From positions 4,887,501-4,951,500 of the forward strand of contig CAMQGK010000001.1 in assembly GCA_947000775.1 (NCBI GenBank): 64,000 nt of DNA. Direction: 5' to 3'. Positions 50,101 to 62,500 of the stretch are shown here, in pieces (positions within the stretch are counted from its first letter, which is position 1; each line of letters starts with the position of its first letter). A program made the translations under genes and the position numbers. The notes under the pieces are model-generated. The model saw nothing but the letters and a program-made list of their open reading frames with translations, had not been told where the DNA came from and ran no database searches. The stretch is from Pterois miles. Its lineage: Eukaryota > Chordata > Actinopteri > Perciformes > Scorpaenidae.

Positions 50101-53100
50101 CCTGCTATCTCCCCCTAAAGATCTCTGGACCTCCCCAAAAAAGACAAAAACAGGTCTATGTGATCCTAATTTCAACTATGAGTTTAATTCAACAGTCAGA
50201 TATTACTCTATAATGAATGTTGCCTTACTTTGTTAGATAACTGTAGCTTAAGAGGACATGACCCACTTGATTAGATCTCAATAATTATGAACATCAGTTT
50301 CTTTAGTGGACTTTAACTGGTGACAGGAAAACAATTTTGTGCAGGATTTTTTTTTGCCTAAAACCTGCAATCAGTACTTCTCAAACGCATCAGATTCCAT
50401 CTCCATAAACATATCTGTCTCTCAAACTGTTGTGATGACTCATTTTTTCACACCAAAAATCATTTTCTAAGAGAGGCTGGATTCCTATCCATTATCTCAT
50501 TTAGGACTGCTTCTGCTCACATGCTGCTGAATTAAGTGCAGTTGTTTAAATTTAGGAAGTAATGACAATACAATAATGGGCCTATTATCTTATGACTTAT
50601 TGTCTCTGGAGGTAAAGGAACAGAAAATTGGCCAGGCACTCAAATTTAAATTCACTTGAGGGTTTGGCGCTGGTCTCTGTGTTTCTGTGTCGACCCCTGG
50701 AGAACAGCTGCTGCCTTGGCAACGATGAATGGAGACTCAAAATGATGCTAAACAATAGAGGATAAAAACTGAAAATCTCCAATGTGTTCTGGCCTGTGCC
50801 TTGATTAAGGAACATAAAAAAGACAATAAAGGCACCAAATAGGGGAGGCCCCGCAGTTAGATGGTCTGTCTTGGAAGTAAACAAGCTATAAGTTGGAGCC
50901 CTTCAGCAGGTTTGGACCAGAGTGTAAATGCACCCCAAACAGCACTGCACTGTCACAGATAGGCAGCTGACTAACAAACAGTAACAGCTTTCTCACAGTT
51001 ACTTCCCCTCATTTCTCATATCTAATGTGATGCTGCTGTGCTTCCGTTCAGCACACATTTTTCTTTATTAAAATCACAGGCCTGCGTCTTGCAATAAACT
51101 CACCTTTTGGAAGTTCAAATAAATGTTAAAGGGCTGCCGTCTAACTGACGAATAGTGACAATTTCTGATATTGGTCCAGCATTGACGGAGAGCGCTGCAG
51201 ACGACAGCCGCTCACAAGCTGCAATGTGACTCTATTGGGGGAAGCTGGCACCATAAAGTCCAATAGAAGCGCTTGTTTTTGCCATGACAGGCTCTGATAT
51301 TATAAGTGTCTGACATTATGGACAGAGTTTCGCTCAAGGCGACGTCTCATTTTGAAATCTGGTGATGTGACTACATGGTGGAGTACATCCATGGTGGAAA
51401 CGTGTGAGCCAGCTGGACAGTTTGTTGTGTTGGAGTACAGAAAGCGTAGCTTAAAGCTGGCCCACACTAAATTGAATCATTTTTCAAATCTTAACAGATG
51501 TTGAGCATGTGAGAGAGCCCACATATAATGACATGTAATAATAAATTTGAAAATTTTGCTCCTATAATGTGTGGAGAGAAACAATTTGGCCAAAATAGCA
51601 CAGCAAACAGAAAAAAACCCTGAAAATCTCGTGAAATCTATCATGATCAAATGTGACTTTAGTGTAAAAAAACATGGAGGATGACGGGCAGGAAGAATTA
51701 GCGATGTTATGTTTGTGCTACGTTGTACTGAAAATTCACAAAGGATGGATGAAGTCATGGAGACACGTTAAATAAACATGTGTTGTTGCCACTAATCAAC
51801 AAATTGACTCGTCACTTTAAGGTGAAAAGTTGGTCCACCTTAACAGAGAGCCAGCGCAGATACAGGAAGTTGGCTCTGGACTTATTTGAGTATTTATTTT
51901 ATGTATTGTAAGGGTGTCCTGAAAGATGCCACCATATAAAATGTATTATTATTATTAAAAGATCCTATGGTTAGAAATATTGAGGACATCATCACCATCT
52001 CTCCCTTCTTTGTAACTCTATGGAATATGATGGACATAGATAAGGCCACAGTAAAATGATGATTTTTGTTTGTCTTTTTTCTGTCTAATTTAAGTCTAAT
52101 TTCTGTCTAATTTAAGTCTAATTTCTCATTTAAAAGTAGAATTACTGCCTTGCAGTTATATGCCAATACCAAGCTGTCAAGTTGCAGTTTACATCCATGT
52201 CTGTCCAAAATGTCATCACTTCATCCTTTTTTCCTGTCAGATACTCCTGTTTAGGGTTTTGTGAGGTCACAGTGACCTTGATGTTGATGTTTGTGCCAAA
52301 TTTGCAGAAATCCCCTCCAGGTGTTCCTGAGGTATCCCGTTCATGACAGTGGGTCAGTGTGAGGTCACAATAGCCATGTTTCCATTCACCTGGCAAGCAA
52401 ATTAACTGTATTATTGTGATTTATTGGGGCTGCATGGTGGTGCAGTGGTTAGCACTGTCGCCTCACAGCAAGAGGGTTTGAATCCGGCTTGGGGTTCTTT
52501 GTGGAGTTTGCACGTTCTCCATGTGTTAGCCTGGGTTTTCTCCGGGTTCTCCGGCTTCCTCCCACATTCCAAAGACATACTGGTTAATTGATGACTCTAA
52601 GTTGCCCGTAGATGTGAATGTGAGTGTGAATGGTTGTCTGAATGGCGACCTGTCCAGGGTGACCCACACCTTCACCCAATGCCAGCTAGGCTCGGCTCCA
52701 GCCCCCCCCCCACAACCCCTAATGGGATAAGCTGTGAAAGATGGATGGGATGGATGGATGGATGTAATTTATTGTAAACAGAGTAGAAGAAGACGTAGAG
52801 GTTCTTAACTGGGACAAAACAAGTTGCATTGGCCATTTAACCGTTAACAACAGCAAAATGTAGAGAGGTCTTCAGGAATTAATTTCTAGAGTCATCAGAA
52901 TTTTTAGAGTCATCAATTTACCTGCATGTCTTTGGACTGTGGGACGAAGCCGGAGAACCTGGAGAAAACCCACGCTAACACTGGGAGAACACGCAAACTT
53001 TACACAGATTTGAACCTTGCTGTGAGGCAACAGTATACACTAACCACTACACCACCGTGCAGCCCTGCGATACATCAAATGTGCATAAAATTACATGAAT

Positions 53101-53466
53101 GGAAATGTAGCTACAGTGACCTTGACCTTTCACCACCACTAAAGTAGACGTTTGTGCCACAATGTGAAGAAAAGTCCTCCAGTCCTCGAGTTTTGTGTGT
53201 TGAACTTCTTTTCGATCTAAAAGTGTAATTACAGCTGTGGTGAATAAAGCAAATGACTAGTGATAACTATGATTAGACTCTATAGTCTTGTTTAGCACCA
53301 AAACATTCAAATGCACTCTAATCTGGAGCATCTGGAGAAGCAACAAATGATACTAACGCTCAATGTCACTGAAAAGGTAGGAGCCGATAAAGGAGAATAT
53401 GAGCACTGAGATCGGCAGGGCGCAGTCCGACAGCACCTCCCTCACTTTGGCATGCAGGAACGGGCT

Positions 53467-53509
<43 letters not shown>

Positions 53510-56500
53510 GGAGAGAGAGAGAGACGGAGAGAGAGATGGGGGTGGGGGGACAGAGGACGGAGTGAGTGAGGAGAGACAAATAATAGAGGAATACAATTAC
53601 TGTGGACAAGACAAGGACAATGGCTGCAATCCTGACACTGCTTAAGTACCTTGGTCTGCCTTTTGCTTACACAATTGAATCCGGCTTTGAGGTTGATTTG
53701 ATTACTGGGGGCAATCAGAAGTAGAATATTAATGCTTATTAAATCACAGGCTGGAACAGAAGCTTCGACAGAAACGGGAGCTTTGTGAGAGCCCGTCTGG
53801 AAAGTTCCCGTCACTCCAGACGATCTTTAGAGTCGAGGCTCAACTCGGCGGTATCCGTCCTCGCCGGCAGTGCTCCCATCCAAACAAGATTTAAACTTCT
53901 CCAGTGATTTATCTCAAGAGTGCTGCAGTGCTGCAGAGCTGCACGTACCTCCGTTTGAACTGGTAGAGGGTGTAGCCCATCCATAACGTCCCAAGCATCA
54001 GCAGGAGGCAGAGGACGGGCCTCTCTCGAGTGCACTGGATGACGGATTCGGGGAGGGCGTTGAGGGCGAACCCAGCCGCCACCTCGCTCCTGTTTCCTCC
54101 GAGCAGGTCTCCAACCTGAGGGAAGGTCTCTATGCTCCTGTTAGCCAGCGTGGGGGCGTGGTAGTACCTGTGAAAGACTGATATCACATCCACAGTGTTT
54201 GGTTAAGACCTGAGGATTAATGAAACCTGCAAAGACTAAAATCCCCACACATAACAACAAATTGACAAAATCGTATGAGTGTTAGTCAACTAAGGATTTT
54301 TTTTTTTTTGCCAAGCCCGAGAAATAGATAAATATTAGACAGATTGCCATGAAACGCCTCCAGCAGACTGACACTTGTAATTTTGTGTGAAACACTCACC
54401 ATACATGGTTTGATAACAAATACTTGCAAAACTACAACCCTGAAATCCCACTAGAAATTTAGTGTCTGTACAACATATACAAACAAACAGCCTTAAAAAC
54501 AGCATTAGCTTGAATTGTCACTTCTGGATGTGCTAATGAATTGCACTTAAAAGAATACTTCACCCTTAACATGACCGTTAGTATATTAATTACTCACCCC
54601 ATGTTACCTTGAATTTTTTAAATTTGGTGAGGAAGAACTGTCATGGCCATTTTCAAAGGGGTCCTTTGACCTCTGACCTCCAGATATGTGAATGAAAATG
54701 GGTTCTCTGGGTCCTGACCAGTCTCCCCTTTACATATATTTCTGCATACTGCGGCCCCATAAAGTGGGTATCACTGTTAAGCTGAGACTCTGGTGGATCC
54801 AACAAGCCCAACTGTATTCATATGTGATATTAGTCCCCACAGTAGCCATTTCATTGTAGTGAGATCATTTTTTGAAACTTGACCTAACTGTATAAAATGA
54901 CCTATTGTGCCTCCAGAATAATCACAGCCTCATCTCAAATTAATCTTCAGGTTTCCAGCTTTCAGATGATGTACACCACTTCTATGTGACAGCTACTGTT
55001 GACCTGCTATCTCCCTCTAAAGACCCCCCCGAAAAAAGACAAAAACGGATGTATTGTAAAGTGGGGTGGAGTGCTAAAGGTTGCGAACCGCAGAACTACA
55101 ACAAAACACCCATTTCTAAACTCTCACACAACTCGTGCAGTATGACCCAAGTCTCATTTATCCAGTCGTATGCTCACTACTTCCCAAACACACGCATCTT
55201 CGCTGAAACCTATTTACCTAAACCTCAACTATTCAAGCTTGTCCATGCAAGATGTATTTACTCCATTTACTTACAGTTCCTCAAGACTTTTCCTTGTATT
55301 TTAAAATTTTATTCTCCCTTCCATGGGGAGGGAAAAAAAAAAAAAAAAATTTTTAAAAAATTAAGGGAAAAAGGGGGGGGAAAAGGAAATTTAAAAGGGA
55401 AATTTTAAGGGGGAAAAATTAATAAAGGGGGTACAGGGGGCCGCCTTTTTTTTTTTTTTTTTTTTTGTTTTTTTTTAAAAAAACAAAAAACTTCTAAAAA
55501 AGATATATGAGTGGGAAAAAAAAAATAAAAATAGAAAAAAAAGGGGGAAAGAAGGGAGAAAGAGAAAAAAAGGGGGGGGGGAGGGGGGGGGAAGGAAAAA
55601 AAAAAAAAAAAAAAAAACCCCCTGCTCCGCCACCAGACCAGTTGGATTGGAGCAACAGCACCATTTCCCCCCCCCTGACATCTGGCTCACATACAGTAAA
55701 TATCAAACACATTTAAAACAGGGCTGTCAGTTGATTAAAATATTTACTTGCCATTAATCACGATTGTTCATAGTTCATTATGATTAATCACACGTCTTTT
55801 ATCTGTTCAAAATGTACCTTAAAGGGAGATTTGTCAAGTATTTAATACTCTTATCGACATGGGAGTGGAAAAATATGCTGCTTTATGCAAACGTATGTAC
55901 ATATTTATTCTTGGAAAACAATTAATAACACACAACGATGACTGATATTGTCCAGGTTCTGTATTTAGCAAAACAAATATGCTCATATCATAACAGGGCA
56001 AACTGCAGCCCAACAAGCAACAACAGCTGTCAGTGTGTCAGAGTGCTGACTTGACTATGACTTGATCCAGACTGACTGGGATTATCATAAAGTGAGCATG
56101 TCTGTAAAGGGGAGACTGGTGGGGACCCATAGAACCCATTTACATTCACATATCTGGAGGTCAGAGGTCAAGGGACCCCTTTGAAAATGGCCATGCTAGT
56201 TTTTTTCTTACCAAAATTTAGTACAAATTTGGAGCAATATTTAGCCTCCTTTGTGACGAGCTAGAACGACCTGGCTGGTACCGATGGATTTCTTAGGCTT
56301 TCTAGTTTCATACGATACCAGTATTGTCGCTCTATCTTTAAAATTAAGCGCACGATAAACTAAAATCGCAAGTTGCATTAATGCGTTAAAGAAATTAGTG
56401 GCATTAAGATAAATTTATGTTATCATGTTAACTTTAACATTGTCTTAATGATAGTACAAACTATCCTTAAACACCACATACTGGATGATTTGATCTCTGC

Positions 56501-59500
56501 GCTGGCGACACCAGCTGTAACTGTGTTGGACTCAGTCCACTGAAATCAGTCCCGCCAGTCGTAATGTGATTCCGCCCCTTTAGCGAGCACCATGTTGAAG
56601 GTTGGGATGTTAAACCCTGTAGAGCAAAGCTTTTACAACTAGTTTAAATAAGAAAGATGACACAAGCTTGTCTAAAAGGAGTGCCACACAAGTAGAAATA
56701 ATTTCCCATCATCACTCCCATTGAAGAGACACGACCTGCTCCCTCCGCGGGCCTTTTCATCACACCAGGACAAAGTTATGTGGCCAGCAAAGTTGAACAG
56801 GAGACTGGATGCACACCTGGAATGTACTCATTCATTCATGCTGCTGCTGCGAAACATTTTGGATGAAAAGTGTCAACAGAATGGCATAGGTTAATGTTAT
56901 GGTAATGGCGTATGAGCTCGGAGCATATTTTACAAATGGTTTCTGAAAATTGAACCGCTGCACCGGCAATCTGCAAAACAGAACAACATCGCATTCAAAA
57001 TAAATTACATTCCGCCGTCATCATCTCATTTTTTGGTAAATTAAATTCTGTAAAATATTTATGGTATACTAAGATGAGGTGCAGTAAAGGCAGCGGTGGT
57101 GTAATATAGCTGCAGGCTGGGTTTGAAATCTGGATTGATTAATTTAGCACATAGTATCTCTCTCAGCCTCTCAGTCTGCAGACCCTCCAGAGTAACAGAG
57201 GAACTAATGTGCTGTTTGAATAATAAGCACTGTTCTTATTAGATTAGTAAATTAATCAAATGTTTGGGTTTCGGCTGTCTGGGATTTTTTTTTGTTGTCT
57301 TTATGGTCATTTTCATGGAATTAACTATCTGGCACCACAATAGTACCAAAAAATGTGGCTTGTTCTTCAATAAACAGAGATTTTAAGAGATCCATCTGAA
57401 TGAGAGTATTCATCTGCAGAATACTGGAAAAATCTATTTGACAATTTTTAATTAAATGGACTAAATGATCAGTTGAAGAGATCTTATGATGATCAGTCAA
57501 CAAAGGATTCTTCAGTCGAGCACAGCCATACTAATTAGCGACGCTAAAATGATGAAGAGCATAAGGCGATTATTTTCAGGATGTGAAGTTTTTCTCTCAG
57601 TGTAATTGGATGTTTAAAATCAGACATGAGTTTGAGTCTGGTGACAGCAGGTATGATGCTAGTGTTAGCGCTGGCTCTGATTAGTCATAACGTTCGTAAC
57701 GTGGCAGGAAAAAAGCAACGTGAAACTGTGGGAACAAAGACAACAGACTCACTTTTGACTGTGCCTTTCACTGCATCCACCACAAACGCAATGGAAATGA
57801 ACAGGGCAATGACCTCCTCCGTCGACCTGGAAAAGACAAAGAAAACATAACAGGAGTGACGATCAAGTTTGTTTGAAGTCTGATCTGCGAGAAAATGAGC
57901 CGACTTCTCATTTGATTTATTACTTCAGTAAACATTGTAAATATGAGTTTATGGTCTCAGTCGCTAATTTCAAGTCTTCTTCAGTACAGCATGATGTTCA
58001 TTTAGTAAATAACAGTCCTATTTAGAGTCAGACTGACCATAAAGCACATATCTTTTTATATACATGAAACAAATATACAAACAAGTACCTACTGTAAGTT
58101 TAAACAGTAAAAAAGAAAATTTTCGAGTATTTATTTATGTATTTGCTGCTTTTTTCCTCACAAAGTTCAGTTGGGAGAGGGCTGAGTATTTAATATCGGC
58201 TGGTTTTGGCCAGGAATGGACTGGCCATCTGGCATAGTGGGCCAAAGTGCCTTTTGGGCCAGTTGCCAACATGTCTTTTTTTTTGGCTCATAAAACAGGT
58301 AAATCGGCCTCACGCTGGGCTGGCCGGGCCCAGTCGTATCTTTAAACACCTCCTCCTTTGGGCCGGTGGAGGAGAGCAGTCTATGCTTGGGACATGGCGC
58401 AGTTTGAGCTCGTATTTAAGCTGCGTTCGCCACAGCGTGCAGCAAACCGAAGGTGAGCTTTGCTTGATGCAGCGCAAGCCGTCATAAATAATGTGTTTCA
58501 ACTGAGCGGACCTTCTAAAAGGACCTTCAGTGAGAGAGAAGCCACATCCCTGTGCTCATCCTCAGCTGGTCTTCTGGCCGTCCACCCCCAACTCACGCCT
58601 CAGCACCCATGGGTGCTAGGGCATTCAGCTGCACTGCTCCCAGGCTCTGGAACTCCCTCCCTCCACACACCTCCAGCAGTCTGACACGTTAAAAACACCC
58701 CATTCCCACCTCAAAACTCACCTGTTCAAACTGTCCTGTTCACCGTAGTGTGCATCACTCTGAGTCCTCCCCTCAGCACTGTTACTGTTTTACTCCCTGT
58801 CATACATCTCTGTGTAAATGTCTTGTTGTCCTCACTCTTCTGGTGTTTTCGTCATGTCTGGCTGTTTTTATCTGTTCCTGTATTATTTTATCTTTGTAAG
58901 CCGTCCTTGGGTGTCTTGAAAGGCGCCACCAAATAAAATTATAATTACTATTATTACTATTAGAAGGAATGGGAACTGGGGGGAATGAAGAGAAAGAAAT
59001 ACTCAAGCAGGATGAAAAATAAATATGGGATGGGGGTTGGATGGGACAGGCCAAAATGCCAGAGCCCAGTCTAACTTTGGTTTTGGCTGAAGGTCTCTGA
59101 AAAGGGAGGTGAAAGGAAAGCTCTAGACCTCTGCATGAGTGGGAGCTGTCACACAGGGCTTCCTTTGAAAACTGTTTGTTGTACAAAACAGACTTTTCAC
59201 TGTTGAGTTTCAGTGATTCTGCTGCAGACACTGATGTAACCACCCAATTTAAAATGTTTTCTGTTTGACAGAGAAGGAAACACGTCAACAGCTACAAAAT
59301 ATGTGCAAGAATTGCTTCTGTGCATTTGATTTTTACTGAGATGAAAACAATTAAAAGTGAGTTAAATTGTATGAGAAATACCTTTTGAAGAGCTTCATGA
59401 GCAGGCTGACATTGAAGATGCCTCCCAGGATGAGGAAGAGGCAGTTCCACAAACCGATGCAGGCGTAGAAAGCCGGAAAGTCCAGGTTGTAGTCGTCACA

Positions 59501-62500
59501 GATTCCTCGGATCACTGCCCGTGTACACAAACACAGATAATAAAACATCTCAGACGTTACTCGTCCTCATTCAGTGTGCTCCGACAACCTCAGAGCTGTT
59601 TGTGTTTAACTCTTGTTGATTGACGGATTCTTTCGCTAAAACAGATGAGACAACATCATGGCGTCCCTTCACATTGAGCTACCTCGTATGTTAACTTGGT
59701 TGTAATGTGCACAGACGCAGTAGCGCCATCGTTGGACTAATCAGTGTAATTTTAGAGTACAGAAACGAGGAGCAACAACATGAAATGCATTAATCTTTTC
59801 AAGATACTTCAGCATACATTCAGCATACGTGCAAACCCTCCTGATTTTTCTGGGAGACTCCTGCTTTTCATTGCCCTCTCCCAGTTTCCTCCCATATGTC
59901 TCCTGATCTGACCTGAAGTATTAACCTAACCTGTACAGAGTATTATTCGCAAAAACAAGTTGAGATAACAAAAAGGCAAAAAGAAAGTATGAAAATTTGC
60001 CCCAAATCAGGAGAAATACGGGAGGAAACCAGGAGAATGCAATGAAAAGCAGGAGTCTCCCTGGGAATTCAGGAGGGTTGGCAAGTATGCTGAGTGAATG
60101 TTGAAATATCTGGAAAAGAAAAATGCATTTCTCCTCGTTGCTCCTCTTGTTTCTGTGTTCTAAAATTACACAAATTAGTCCTAATTTAGTCCTAATTAAT
60201 CCACAAACTGCGTCCGGGTGGAAACCTACTGTTTTCACCTGGACGACAACAGAGCTACACCAAATGTAGTTTCCCAGCAGTCTATGCTTCCAACTTGGCT
60301 GCACCCAAAGTTGGGCTTTGCTCGACGTAGTAAAAGCCACCGTGGTGCAACACAAGCCATTGAAAATAATGTGCTTCAGAGCACAGTGTGTCTGAAAGGA
60401 TCTTCAGTGAGTGGGAGATGAGGAGCACCAAGAGAAAGAAATACTCAAGGAGCAGGAGTGAAAACTGAATAAAAACTGATGAATATTAGTTTATGCCAGA
60501 GATTCTTACTAGTTTAGTTTTAGTTTGACAAATTATTCTGTATTCTTTGCTGAGAATTATAGGTAAAATTAAAAGTTTAACATAAAAAATGCTGTTGCAG
60601 TGAACTTAGTAGATTGTTGTCTTGTTATTTTCAGTCTTTAAATGTCAGCAGAATGCAGAAAACATTTTTTTCTGGTTTGTTTTGATAACCTCCATATTTT
60701 TAAGGTCTTAATGTTGGTAAGTACGTCAGTCAGCGCCTGAGAAAATGTGCCAAACAAACAAACAAAGCCAACCGAAAGAGAATGATCGACGTTGATTTAA
60801 TCAATAAAGTAAAAACAAACTAGGGTTAATATCCAACATGCATCGATCATCTTTTTGTAAAATAATGAAATAGCAGAAAAGACTATTTTTTGCGAAACTG
60901 AGGAAGACCTTTTTTACAGATTTGGTCAGATCAGCTATGTCAGAGATTGACTTCCCTCACGCACAAAGAAAGGAAAAACGCATTTTCATTCAAACATGAA
61001 AAGGACAAAGGAATTGTAATGGGTTTGTTTAAAACCATAATAATTTGGTTGTAATCTCCAGCAGATTTGTGCGCAGATGAGTTACAACTTTACAAACAGG
61101 CCATTGTTCTGCTCAGACAGGCTGCTAGAAATGTACTATAATTATCCCATGAGAATGTGCTTAGCACAATTCTAACCCATTTACTTCAAATATCATCACA
61201 CCACAAAACCCAACAAACAGCTTTGGTATTAAAACTACATCTCGGCATCGGGGGTTGCTGCTTTTCCTCATCACTGCCCGATTCCACAGCTTCCAGCCGT
61301 CAAGATCGTTTAAAATCCAACCAACAAAACGCTGCTGTTGGGTAGAAACCATAAAACTGTTTATGTGCTGTTGTCTCTCACAACTGAATATAAAGTTAAA
61401 TGTTCGTGTATGCGTGTTTCCTGACCTGTAGGCCGGAGAAACCATTATGTAACGTCGATGAGAGAAAAAAAAATGCCTTCATTCCTGAAAAACATTTTTG
61501 GAGATGTGTGCTTTTTGCTCGACTGCACCAGGAACACTCATTAGGGGCATATGTGCGAACAAACAGTGAAATCACTCCAACGGTGGTGTTTTCTGGTAAA
61601 AGAGGGAGCAGATGAGGACGGAAGAGTTTCTAGCTGCTGTTCCACACGGTCGGGTGCCTCCTGCTCTTGATTTTTGATGTAATCTTCTTAGTACGCCACC
61701 CACCCCCAGCCTCCTTTTCAAATCGGCCGTCGGCACAAACTGTGAAAAGATATAAGTGTATTTTGGCTGAGCGGAGCTGAGTGAAAGAGGGGAAGCCTAC
61801 CGCTGATGAAGATGGCGAGGGGAGCTGTGGTTAGAGGGATGACTAGAGGAGAGCCGGCGAACAGCGAGTAGATGACCCCGCCGATGCTCTGGCCGATGAT
61901 GGTCTTCCGAACATCTGGACGGAGAGGAAGCAGCGAAAACTCAGGAGGAAGAACTGATGTGGACTAATTAATGTGCATGAATGTCTGCAAGGTTCTTCTG
62001 TAGAACTGAACAGAAGCTGAAGTAAATTAGATTTTTCAAACAGGGAACGTTGCAGAAGCCCTGAGAGGCAAGTGAGGAAAAAAATAATATGTTTTCTAAG
62101 TCTGATCTAAATTGTTTTCTCTCATGTTTATGACCTGAGAACAGCTGAAAAAAAGGATTTTGCCTGAATAATATTTCTAAGTTCCTTGAAAAAAAAAATC
62201 ATCCATGAAACAAAAAGGTTTGGGTAATAAACCTCATTTCTAAATGGTAAAATTGATAATAAATTAAACATAATTAACGAACAAGGAAACCATCATTATT
62301 TGTTTACTAATTATGAGTAATGCTATAATTTATTTATTTCTTTTTGTTGCACACATTATAACATTTTCATATACTATTATATATAAGTATCTGTTAATGA
62401 TTAAGATATTATTTGTAAATCTTTAAGAAACGTTTGTAAAACATTTATAAACATTACACAGGTAGATAATTGCAATGCTTTGTTAATGAGTAATAATTGT

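Larger units (their letters stand above)
48957..53357 (-). other. slc4a11 intron, repeat-rich
   Basis: 4.4 kb containing diverged copies of a dispersed repeat (about 49200-50160, sharing GGGTATCACTGTAAAGTTGA-type blocks with 54590-55040), an L2 tail (51898-51958) and two oppositely oriented SINE copies (52426-52764, 52921-53065). No gene seen. Confidence 0.65.
54178..57752 (-). other. slc4a11 intron, repeat-rich with one abnormal stretch
   Basis: Contains a dispersed repeat (54590-55040), the homopolymer-rich stretch 55318-55622, and a hAT-like copy (55722-56440). 56450-57740 shows nothing I can support. Confidence 0.6.

Noticed and set aside
53353..53814. 153-codon minus-strand frame
   Set aside because: Only 53358-53464 is exon; the rest is read-through of intron and the CT microsatellite.
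54168..54177. Alternative acceptor CACAG 10 bp inside the slc4a11 exon
   Set aside because: Using it breaks the frame with the preceding exon, while the acceptor at 54177 restores the expected Ile-Phe junction.
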